Shown: in pieces, positions 11,401-22,200 of the stretch
How the letters are laid out: each line of letters starts with the position of its first letter
Position numbering within the stretch: position 1 is the first letter of the stretch
NCBI RefSeq assembly: GCF_963675165.1
Contig: NC_087383.1
Location: forward strand, 5,558,839-5,622,838
DNA from: Halichondria panicea
Lineage: Eukaryota > Porifera > Demospongiae > Suberitida > Halichondriidae
Direction: 5' to 3'
DNA: 64,000 nt
Program-made: the position numbers and the translations under genes
Notes under the pieces: generated by a model
What the model was told of the DNA's origin: nothing
Database searches by the model: none
Seen by the model: the letters and a program-made list of their open reading frames with translations, nothing else

Positions 11401-14364
11401 TTAACCGACATATAAATAACGAGAATATGCCCCACCCCCTCCATCATGCGTAGGTGCTGGTGAGCTTCATCTGGAGATCTGTCTTAAGGATCTAGAGGAA
11501 GACCACGCTTGTATCCCCCTCAAGAAGAGTGACCCTGTAGTCTCGTACAGAGAGACAGTTAGTGCAGAGTCTTCTCGGGTCTGCCTCTCCAAGTCACCCA
11601 ACAAACACAACAGGTAAGATGCCCGCATGGTCAGTCGTGTGTGTAGTCTCATGCAATGTAGCGTGCACTAGGTTGACAGCTAGGGCTGGTATTGATTGTA
11701 CTTGGGCGTGAAGTAAAATAATGTCGTAAATAAACGCTTTATTACGTTAATTACATATCAGTACTTTAACAGCAATTAGTGGTGTATGTACAGTTCATGA
11801 TGGCTGTTAAGTTACCGAATGGCGTGCTTAGATTAACTTCAACTGTGATTATGTACTTATATCCAACATTGTAGGCTCTTCATGAAGGCCGCGCCCCTTG
11901 AGGATGGTCTAGCAGAGGACATTGAGGATGGGAAAGTGCACCCGCGAGATGAGCCTAAGGTCAGAGGTCGTTTCCTTGCCGATACATACAAGTGGGACAT
12001 CAACGAGGCTAGAAAAATATGGTAAGTTTGTGGAATAATTAGAAAGTGCAAATTGCATAACCATGCATGGAGTCCTATCTGAGCTTATAGCCATCACAAT
12101 TGCCTAACTTATAGCACGTAGAAATGAGTTGAGGATCATGAGTCCCAAAAGCAAATATCATGCCGGTGCAAACATACGACAAAATTGCAACTTGATGGCC
12201 ATGGAGAGTTATCTCTTATTGAATGTTGGACTGTATAATCAAGCAACACTCTGGGCTAAATATATATTATAATAATAATACATTGTTCCTTATTTTATCC
12301 CTGCAGGAGTTTCGGTCCCGATGGTACTGGCCCTAATTTGCTCGTGGATGTGACTAAAGGGGTACAGTATCTCAACGAAATCAAGGACTCCATGGTCGCT
12401 GGGTTCCAATGGGCTGCCAAAGAGGTGAGGTTATCCACCCGTTACTTTACTGAAACTTTTGCATAAAGATGTTCTTCAAATTGACGTAGCATTTTCGTAT
12501 GTATTAATTACTCTCACATTTTTGTAACTTGGTGCACACTATTTGGTTGAGGGTATAAGAGAGTTTCATGTGTTGATTTGCATTAAGGTGGAATGACCTC
12601 TTTTCTTGTATGTATAATTATACTCTACACACACAATTTGTTCGTTGGCTGAGATTGGATGAATTTTAATATTATTATTAATTTTCTTTTTCAGGGAGTT
12701 TTGTGTGAGGAGAACTTAAGAGCCGTACGGTTCAACGTCCATGATGTCACTCTCCACACTGATGCTATCCACAGGGGGGGTGGTCAAATCATTCCAACAA
12801 CACGTCGTGTTCTCTACGCCTGCATGCTGACTGCTACTCCAAGAATGATGGAGCCTATTTATCTCGTTGAGATCCAGGTGTGTGCGTGGTTAAGTTGTCC
12901 TTATAATGGGTCATAAAGTCTCAATTATAATATTGTGAGGTTATACCTTCCTTCATAACGTCGTGAACAGGCACACAGGCCAATTAACAATAGACATGAT
13001 GTTAATTTTCCACGTAATGTACTTGTGTAAGTGGGCTGTTTTTGTGAACCGTAATAAATCATTACAATGTATGCAACAAATTTACTGAGCTAAAATGTTC
13101 ATGACGTTATGGCGGAGTAATGTACTGCTATTATAATTATCTCCCGCTTTCTTGTTTCTGTGTTTTTGGTGCTTCCCCTTGCCAATCCTAGAATTACTCA
13201 TGGACAGTAAAATAATAATTCTACTCATCGTAATATAATCTGGGATTATGACAGAAGCTACACGTATAATTCTATGGAGTTACAGTATAGTGTCAGTTAT
13301 TTCTGTTGTAAAATTTCATCCTATATACACCGAACACTCTAACTAATGTGCACCCTCCTACGCACACCCCCTCTCCGTAGTGCCCAGAGGCGGCTATTGG
13401 AGGTATCTATAAAGTGTTGAATCGTCGCCGTGGTCACATAACCGAAGAAGGACAAGTTGCCGGTACACCCATGTTCTTGGTGAAAGCTAACCTTCCCGTC
13501 AGCGAGTCGTTTGGATTTACTGCTGATCTTAGGTGAGAGAAAACGTTCAATTGATATATTCAGCGTATAGTGGGTAATTTTCATGGTGTAATAAATTCGT
13601 TCAACTTGAAAACAATGATTCTGTGAGTAAAAGTTTCGTGCCACTGCATAATGTTGTAGCTTTTTCATTCATCTATACAATGTCATCAGCACAGTTTCTT
13701 AAAAATGTTCCATCTTGAGTACAACTATCTATATAATATATATATATACTCATTATATATATACTCACCCTATTGTGGTATTTTAGTCTCTAGCACTGTA
13801 GAGTTGAGACAGACGTGTTTGTTGTGATATAATAGTTATAGCCTTGGTGGTTGTTGACGTTGCTCTCTTTGAGTGTGAGCAGTATTACAATGATGGGTAG
13901 ATCCCTTCATTTAAATCCACCCGTCTCACCTCCTTTGCAGGTCCAACACGGGAGGGCAAGCCTTCCCCCAATGTGTGTTTGATCATTGGGAAGTCATGGA
14001 CAACGACCCCTACGTCGAAAAATCGAAGTCATGTAAGTTGGAAAATTGTGCTACGTACATGTATATTTATTCCCCTGGCCTTTTAGAGCGTTCCATAGTT
14101 AGATTATGACTCCTTCTGTAACTACATAACTGCACTTACTAATTTATATGATCGTTTCACAAGTTTGATTGATACTTGCTTGATAATAGTCTAAGGCTGA
14201 CACATTGAGAGAATTTTATAATTAATGTGCTATAATTGTTTTTAATCTCAACAAACCTCTCCTTACATACGCACATTTTAGACACTGTGGTGACAGACAC
14301 AAGAAAACGCAAGGGCCTCAAAGAGGGTATCCCCCCATTGGATAATTACCTCGACAAGATGTAA
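5464..14364 (+). CDS. EEF2: Eukaryotic elongation factor 2
   Basis: This GTPase moves tRNAs and mRNA through the ribosome after peptide-bond formation. Exons: 5464-5466, 5694-5714, 6011-6204, 6584-6765, 7330-7538, 7772-7927, 8223-8300, 8702-8815, 9060-9221, 10146-10318, 10654-10792, 11119-11275, 11454-11613, 11875-12021, 12307-12424, 12695-12877, 13381-13532, 13941-14032, 14282-14364. The sum is 2523 nt, or 840 aa, typical for the family. Exon 1 is the ATG alone and exon 2 is a 21-nt microexon. [14 protein letters not shown] is the P-loop, [12 protein letters not shown] is G3, and NKMD is G4. The segment [12 protein letters not shown] carries the histidine normally converted to diphthamide. 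[12 protein letters not shown] includes the eEF2-kinase-region threonine. The C-terminus is DNYLDKM. The intron at 7539-7771 starts with GC instead of GT. All other introns are GT-AG. An ATTAAA lies at 14372. Confidence 0.98.
9575..10110 (+). mobile_element. Dispersed repeat copy 1 (uninterrupted) in eEF2 intron 9
   Basis: About 530 bp of this intron is matched in inverted orientation by 40595-41690 in a GCN2 intron. Shared landmarks include CTACATGTACAAGCCACAAAACGC, TGGGAGTGGTCCCGCC and CAACCCAGTTA at the far end. The eEF2 copy is continuous; the GCN2 copy is split by another repeat. No coding capacity was seen, and the class of element is unknown. Confidence 0.7.
10389..10478 (+). ncRNA. 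Box C/D snoRNA candidate, eEF2 intron 10
   Basis: The C box ATGATGA is at 10397-10403, a D'-like CTGA at 10440-10443 and the D box CTGA at 10467-10470. The flanks GCTGGC and GTCAGC can form a terminal stem (one G-U pair), as expected for an intron-processed box C/D snoRNA. The intron-11 copy keeps every box at the same spacing. Animal eEF2 genes are known hosts of snoRNAs (for example SNORD37 in human). The sequence just upstream of the D box, GTTTCAACCTTG, would be the guide. It differs by one base from the intron-11 copy. Antisense target and expression are unproven. Confidence 0.72.
10856..10945 (+). ncRNA. Box C/D snoRNA candidate, eEF2 intron 11
   Basis: Paralogue of the intron-10 candidate: C box ATGATGA at 10864-10870, D'-like CTGA at 10907-10910 and D box CTGA at 10934-10937. 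The C-to-D distance is the same (70 nt start to start). The terminal stem is GTTGAC against GTCAGC, so the 5' strand differs from the intron-10 copy while pairing is kept. The D-box guide reads GTTTCAGCCTTG. By memory this is complementary to the conserved 18S rRNA stretch CAAGGCTGAAAC just before the AAAGGAATTGACGG motif. The box D+5 rule would put methylation on the first G of that CAAGG. The rRNA match needs alignment to this species' own 18S. Confidence 0.75.
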
Positions 14365-14646
14365 AATATAAATTAAAACTGTTATGGAAACAATCAGTAG
14401 GGAAATGATAATAATTATTATAATTATTGTATTGTAAAGTGAACAAAAATAATATTAATGCAGATTATACCCTAGAGCTGAATCAAGCCCATAAATTAAC
14501 CATGCTTTTATTCATAATTATAGACACATGCATGCATTGTTACATTATGCATAATTATGACATGCATGAAAATTGAAGGCTACTATAGTATATATAGTTA
14601 GCTGTATAATTATAATTATGTGACTGGCATGCAAATGAAGTACTAA

Positions 14647-14707
14647 CCTCGAATCCAGGCCGATTAAAATACGTACGTGTGTATTTTAATCGGCCTGGTC
14701 TCGAGGC
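14647..14707. repeat. Palindromic hairpin element (AATCCAGGCCGATTAAA type)
   Basis: The arms CCTCGAATCCAGGCCGATT and AATCGGCCTGGTCTCGAGG are nearly perfect inverted repeats around a short centre. The same arm motif recurs at about 38668, 39122-39162 and 52667-52708, and in weaker form inside other repeats. Confidence 0.8.
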
Positions 14708-14959
14708 TAATGAAGTACACACAGTGGCTTCAGTAGGTAATGAGTCATTAGGAAAGGAAAGGGATTGGCAACAGTCGTGACATTATCCGTGATGCGCTAT
14801 TTCGTAGCCTCCATTTATATATAGCTAAAAAAACATGCTTAAGTAGTCGTCGTCGACTAAGTCGATCCAACAGAGACACAACAAAACAAGATACGTATAG
14901 GTAAAACATAAAAAAATTATCATAGGCTTACAGCAGTGCTTCTTAAAAGGGGCACAAAC

Positions 14960-15168
14960 TACCGTATAGCGGTAATTTTCGTTGGGTAAAATATTCGTTA
15001 TTTTCGTGGGCAGGCTGACCTCCACGAAATTTTATCGTAGGCGTGGCTTATCTGAACGTAGGAATTGCCGTGCAGCCACGAGACTAAACGAAATTTTTAC
15101 TCACGAAAACTACCATTTCTCGAGTTGAACGAATTTTTTACCCCACGAAACTTACCCGCTATACGGTA
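14960..15168. mobile_element. MITE-like element with TACCGTATAGCGG termini
   Basis: The ends TACCGTATAGCGGTAATTTT and the inverted CGCTATACGGTA form terminal inverted repeats about 209 bp apart, with further pairing of the subterminal CGTTGGGTAAAAT-like blocks. No coding capacity. Related copies lie near 23153, 25845, 42126, 45850 and 54780. Confidence 0.72.
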
Positions 15169-15404
15169 ATATAACACTTTCTCGTCTTTTACGGCCTCCA
15201 TTTTAGCATTTCGGTTATAAATGTAACCCAGTTTGTCAACATAGATACAAATAAGCAAGGATCTGTAGGCAAAACATCATATGGCTACGTATACGGCAGT
15301 GCTTCCTAGTACAATGTAGGGGTTATTTTTGCTTGGCTATCTTCTGGAGTCGGTCTCTTTGTCAGAGGGTGCTCTGCTATTATTAACTTGGCGGACCTAT
15401 AATA

Positions 15405-15860
15405 ATTATGTCACCCTGTACTACAACCTTCTTCGTCCTACACTGAATTGTTCAGCCATCATACCATAATTATCCTAACACTGCATTGTTCAGCTATCAT
15501 ACCTTATCTTACCCTATCAGTGTAGGACGCAGTAGGATGTATGATAGGTACGATAAAGTAGGCTGAACAAGACGAAGAAGGTGGTAGGACGGGGATAGGA
15601 AGGTAAGGTAGAATGGCTGAACAATCAAGTGTAGAATGTAATAGGATAGGATGTGTAATAGGGTACGATAAGGTAGAATGGCTGAACAATCCATATAATT
15701 ATACCACAACCTTCTTCGTCCTAGGGTGGCTAAAAAATCCAGTGAACAATCCAGTAGTGTAGGACGAAGAAGGTTGAGGTAAGATGTACGACAAAGTAGG
15801 AAGGCTGAGCATTCCAGTGTAGGACGAAGGAAGTTGTAGTAGGATGGGGTAGTCTCATGG
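15405..15860. repeat. Cluster of short direct and inverted repeats
   Basis: Variants of three motifs recur many times in both orientations: TGTAGGACGAAGAAGG, GGCTGAACAATC and a TAGGATAGG-type stretch. The left half is partly the reverse complement of the right half. The overlapping open frames are artefacts of the repeats. Confidence 0.7.
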
Positions 15861-16216
15861 ATCAGCCGGATCTGAAGGAAATTCATTAATAGATTCCCTC
15901 TACTATAACACTCTAGAGCGAAAGCATAACATGGCGAGAGGCATTAGCACAGTGCAGGACACACAATCAATTACAAAGAAACGGAATCTGCATGTATTCT
16001 ATTATGAATAGCTTGATGGTGACAGTATAAATCCATATAGAGCAGCAAAACTGTAATAAATGTGCATAATTATTATTATACAAAATTATTGGCTTGATTT
16101 GCAGGTGACAAAAGCAGCGGTAAGTGAACGTTTTTTACAATCAAGCATATCTTGTTCTTGATGACATTAATATCCAAATTATAATTATCAGCGAATTCTA
16201 GCCAGAATATCAGCCA

Positions 16217-19200
16217 TCAGAGTTCCAAGGCACAGCGCAGTTTTGTCACTCTAATACTTCTATCATCTTCTGAATCAGCATTCTCATCGTTCTGTACGTT
16301 GGCAGTGGCAGGAGGCGTTGACTCTTTTGGAGCAAGGACGCAGCAAGTTTGGTTCTGAGTTGGATTCTGCATGCTGCTCGTGGGGCAGCTCATCCTGAGA
16401 GAAGGTGGTAGCATATCCACGTACTCTCCACTAGCAGCAGGGGTGGCATCAACACCATCTTGTCTTGCTACATCTCTTCTGGCTGCACCATCTCTTCTCA
16501 TTGCACCGCCTTGTCTGTTTCTTTCCACCATACCATCTCTTCTGACCTCTCTATTTCGTCTGCTAGCAACTTCCAACCTGACATTAAAATATCCATCATC
16601 AATGCCTTACTTTAGGGGTTAGTAGATTATGCTAGCATAACTTTGAGCATAATAGGCACTTTTTGCTGGCAAAATAGCACCTTTAAAACAAACAATTATA
16701 GGTAGGTTTGGAAGTTCAATGTATAATAATTATATAGGCCAGTACAAATCATAGCACAGTATAATACATTAATTAATTTTGTAGGCCTGATAGAAGTAGG
16801 TGGTTAGTATCTCTTTGGCATTCTAAATATTATGCCTCGGTGTGCATGCGCAAGCGAGGCATACGGTAGTGCGTTTGTATGTGTGTGTGTGTAGACTGCT
16901 ACAGCTCCTCGAGGATCAATGAAGTGCTAGAAAGAGTTTCTATGGCTTCTAGTCATGTTTTCTTCAAAATAATGCCTATAGATCTACTTGGAATGCCATT
17001 GCAGCCTTTAATTTCAAAAGAGTGCGTAGAATAACTTGTCCACGGAGTGTTGCTACTCTACTATGGGTAGCTGCAAGAGTGAGAAGAGAGCTCCAAGACT
17101 CTGCTGATATAGACCGTGGACTTTTGGCATCAATTGTTTTTAATAAGAATCATGGTCAATCATTACCCACTCTTTGAGTTTCCCTGCAGCAAAAGTATAA
17201 AATTAAGCTACTAGCTTTGACACCTCTACCGAAACATCCAGTCGCAAATCAGAGGAGGTCAGACATGCGTGCACGAATCACTACAAGGCTAGTGTAATGT
17301 TATCACGTGACTGCAATGACATCAATGCACTGAATTTGTAGTGATTCGTGCACGCATGTTAGACCTCCTCTGGTCGCTAATAGCTAGTACATCACATGAT
17401 TATAATTATATAGTATAGATGGAGTCATGTGGTATAGTTTAATGTTACTTGTGCGATTACATGGTGTGAGGGTTTCATCTAGTGGTGGGGGGGGCAGGAG
17501 TGAACCTTCCCCCCCTAATATTAGAATAATGACATCATAACATTAGTACTGTCTGTGATGCACTAGCATGTAATAGGGGGTGTGGGCAACAAATGTGGGA
17601 GTGGCCAACCATTTTGCGGCGTGTTTACGCGCCCAAACCCCCCCCCAACTTTTAATCCTAGATGAAACCCTGGGGGTCTACGTTGCATTTTGGAGTGGGA
17701 ATAATAGGTGACTTGATAAAACAATGAGCATAAAAGAATACATTCTCGAGCATGCATAGTCTACCAACCCCTTAATGTACTGTACGTGTTTAGCAAATGT
17801 CTAACCTCGGCAACTCAGCTCCTGCTACTCCGGGTTGAAAAGCCCCCCCCATCTCAATGGCGAGGTCGCTGATATCTTCATACACATTCTCGTGACTGAC
17901 ATAATCATATTCCGGTGGTGAGAATTCTTGTTGTCCATTTTGATCAACGTTAACAACTTCCTCAAGATTCCTTGAATTAAAATACAGGGGTAATTAAATG
18001 CTACGATAATAGCTATATAGCTAGTTTGTGCCAACCTTTTTGAACAATTCCTCCAAATGAAACGGCCTGACAATACCAGTGTGCAGACCAAGAATATCAT
18101 TAAAATGATACCTAGTAAAGATCCCATAGCAACAGCAATAATCATTGTGACATTCATCAAAGAATTATCTTGGATATACTCCAGTACTCCAACGTTGTAT
18201 TCCAGGCTACCACTTCCCACAGTTACCTTAGATTATATAGATAGCAAATAAGCACAAGCAATACCAGGAGTGCATTCCTGAAAATACATAATTATTGACA
18301 TGATCGAGTTTACCTTTACATCTGCATGATAAACTGCAGTGGAAAGTCCCATAGATGGAGGAGGTTTGCACCGCAGAACCTGGAAAACAGTTTCAGCTAA
18401 GATGCAGTACATAATTGTAATGTTGCTATATATATAATGAGAGGTCAACCAACGTACATTCTGGGAGAGTATGATGTTATCACAAGGAAGACCGTCTACA
18501 GAAACAGCAATCTCCGTCGCTTGAACATTATTGATGTCACGACCCTGAATTAGACATAATACTCAATTACTAGTTGAGTCAAGGGGGTAATGTGTCATTA
18601 CTCTAGCTATACCTGCAGTATACCATAATTATAATGTATTCGAGGCTAAATATTGGTGTCTCAACTTGCTCATGCAGAAGTGCTCAGTAAGTACACGTAT
18701 ATGTGTATAACTAGAACTCTCTGCTCTAATTGAATCTTCTATATAAACAAAAGACAGTAGATGTAGTATTATGTTTGTCTTGAGGACAAAGTCTGAACAT
18801 GACATTATTACACCTATAATAATTATATACACCTGTAAAAAACAGTGTTGAAATTAAGTTATGAGTCTCACCCACAGGCCACAGCTGCATGGATTAAAAC
18901 TTTGAGAACAGCATTGCTGTATTATTAGGTCATGCCCGGACTAGGTTATATTAAAGTGCTCACTGATCTAGCGAAGAATAACTGACATTATAATATATCA
19001 GTCTGCAAGTTATTAGTACTAGTATTAGAAGCACAACTCACAAGGATAGCAATAAATTCTTGTGATCCCCGCACGTACACTTTATCAGCCTCTTGTATCT
19101 CGACAAAGACAGGATCTGATTTTGTAACCAGCGTAAGTTCAGGGTTGGTAGTGTTTGGACGAGGAGCATTGTCCATAATTATAGTGTAGTTCAGGGGTTT

Positions 19201-22200
19201 TGGTGAATATCTCCTCGCGCTCCCATTTGCAAACAGTGCCGTCACTCTCGGAGCCTTGCACTCTAAAGCAGTAGCATTAACACCCTCACAAACCTGCAGG
19301 CATTTCTAAGCTGAACAAAAATAACTTGATAAAATGTTCCACCTCTAAAGTATGCTAAAAATTCTATAGAGATACGCATAAACCCTGTCAATGGATGAAC
19401 ATGTAATATAGCATTACCCCCACATATTCCTGTTGGTCTTTAAATACCAGCAGTGTGGGTTTCACTGTGCTGTTTAGGTTTGATCCAGTAAAGGTTAGAG
19501 TGATGCCTCCTCTGCATAATAAAAAAATATGCTGAGTTATTCGCATTATGAAAAATTTGTAAAAACTGTGCATTCCTTCCTGGTAAACGTGTGCATTATC
19601 ATGTAGAAATTAATCATGCTAATTACATTATGATTATAATAGCAAACAAACATTATTATTGACATTCTGACAGGTTAGGATAGAGTACATGTATGCATAA
19701 CTTACGACTCAATTATGGTAGATGGTGATACTGAGAAAATAACAGGGTCAGGCAAATATAAGTAAAAGCCCTCATAAATATTGGCACCATCAATGGAGAT
19801 ATGAATGAAGCCATCACCAGCTTCATTAGGAGATGTGACACATAGTATTCTCTCTGATGTCTTAGACCTAAAAGTTGTGTAAATATCCTGAAGCATACAA
19901 ATTATTAGGTAGCGTAAGTGTAAATTACCTATTCTACCAAGATTACGCCCACCCTAATTGCATGCTACAATGGTGCTTGCCTTGAAATTACGCCCACTCA
20001 TCAAGTATTTTCTGCATGTTTCTGTCTGCATTTGATGTCTGCCAACTCTTGAATACATCAATATACAATGCATGGATAAAATAGCTATAGAAAATTATGT
20101 ACACCATGTAAGTCAAGATTCTGCATCAGAAGGTTGTTCCTTGACGTACTTGTCATTGTCAGAGTCTTCAACAGAAGATTGTCCTTGCATGTTTGATTGG
20201 ATCTAGCTATATCTAACTATGTTCAGAGCTAATCAGCTACACAAGAAACTGCTCAGCCTTTTCTGGACAACTGCTCACTGTCATTCTTGGTGGGCATATT
20301 CTCGAGGTAAATTAGCCAATGCAGGAACTTTCACTCAAAAGTGGGGCGTAATTTCGGACGTGGCCGTAATCTCGGTAGAGTACGGTACATGTACGTAAGT
20401 GGATGTACTCACCTGATGAAACAATCTTGTCCAGCTAGACTGATCACTGCAGAACCCTCATCCCCAGTGTTCAATGAGGAGCCCTCTATAACCACCAAAG
20501 TGCCTCCACTGATCGGACCATATCGTGGGTAAATTGATGTGATTGTAGGATTCTCGTAATGAAATTCAAAGATTGGTGTGGCCCCAACTAGCCCTGGACC
20601 ACCTCTATTCACAGTAAGACTGATGTGCACAGTTTCTGAGTCAGTTGCTGCTGATGTCATGCACTTGATCACTCGACCTGTGGCAGTGACAATAAAAGTT
20701 GTTTACTATTAATTGACTCACCTGGCTGGTATTCATTTGCAATGAGAGAACATGGGTGTTGTCCAAACATGATTGATTCAATAGAGGTTAAATTAATCCC
20801 TAGATCATCTCCGGTGATAGTAACAACCGTTCCTCCTTGAATCGGCCCGGAGGAAGGTGACACCGATCTGAATGAATTATCGGTTGCACTACCGACAGGC
20901 AACCAGAAATAAACTCTTACTGGATTATTGGATGTGGACAAAACCTTCCTGACAGGTCCTGTATGTAGCCATAACAGTCCCAGGAAAGAGTACAGCCTGA
21001 GCTAGTGCACCAGCCACAAGCAAAGCCCTCAGGCCTTAGTCTCAGTGATATGCAGGTAGAGCAGGATGTACCCAGTTGAAAGCAGTCGTACAAAAGCACT
21101 AAGGCGACAGGATAATAAATATAACAAAAACTCGGTGAGGTAAAACCTACTATCAGATTGGTCGATGGAAGGTTCCTGAGAGTCTAAGTGATCGACAGAA
21201 ATTCATTTGGAACAATTTCATGGAGGGATGGTACAGCTTATACATAAAACAATGCAAAATCGAGCTGTGGAGTGTTATAGTACATGTACAAGTGTATACG
21301 TCATGGTAATTGTGGAGTGTATATAATTAATCACACGCCCTTGAGCTTTGGGACACTACGTATACCACACTGTCACATACCAAAAATAAAGAAAGAATAG
21401 AGGTAAAGCTAAGAAAAAGGAGGGCCTGGTTGGAAAGTCGCGTGACGGTAGAAGGGTGCATGGCAGAAGGGTGAAATTGAGCGTGATCAGGTAGACGTTG
21501 AGATATTGGACTGCCCACACCTCGATCTCTAAACTTTGTGCAGGACTGGTGAACATGCATGACCATAGATTTGGAATTGGCAAGCAGTTTGATGTATACA
21601 AGCTTGCTAGCTATACCTACTAGTACTAGATTGTCTAGATCTAGCTAGAGTCTAATAGATCTAGCTAGAGTCTAATATTCAGATTAATCTATATTCAGTT
21701 TTGTTGTGCCATGCTGAGCTAGATCTGCTAGGCTAATAGCTTAGTCATCATTATCATCTAGGTATAGCTACTAAGCTACTTCCTATCAGAGCTGGGCATG
21801 CTGGTTCTGCACTGAGCTTGGTCTCTCAGTCTGCTCCGGCCTGATCTTATACTTCCGTAGATTTTGTTAGTGTCTTAATTAATGCGTGGGCGAATACTCT
21901 ACGTCACGATTGTGGGCTACATATCACCCACGTTCGTAAAAATGTATGTGGATCACGCGACTTCGCATACCACAGGCTTCACTTTTTCTTTCACGTCTAT
22001 CATGTCCTTCTTTAGTGCCTCCCATCATTTCTAGCTCGAGAGAACAGACAAGAACAAGAAAAAGTAAAGCCTGGGGACGAGGCTACATGTAACCTCATCC
22101 ATGGTCTACAAAATGTAACTGTCAGCCCCTTTTAATTATAGAGCTCAGCCTAGTAAGGGTTAGGGTTAAATGCACATGGTCTAATGATTGGATCGAGCTA

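Larger units (their letters stand above)
14365..16216. other. Intergenic, repeat-rich
   Basis: 1.85 kb between the convergent 3' ends of eEF2 and the plexin-type gene. It holds a hairpin element (14647-14707), a MITE-like element (14960-15168) and a patch of shuffled direct and inverted repeats (15405-15860). I see no convincing coding exon. Confidence 0.7.

Noticed and set aside
12022-13380. Further box C/D snoRNAs in other eEF2 introns (for example ATGATGT near 12998)
   Set aside because: No matching D box at a plausible distance and no terminal stem.
15504-15886. Overlapping minus-strand frames rich in Leu/Ser/Tyr/Pro
   Set aside because: They arise from the shuffled repeat cluster and share no family similarity.
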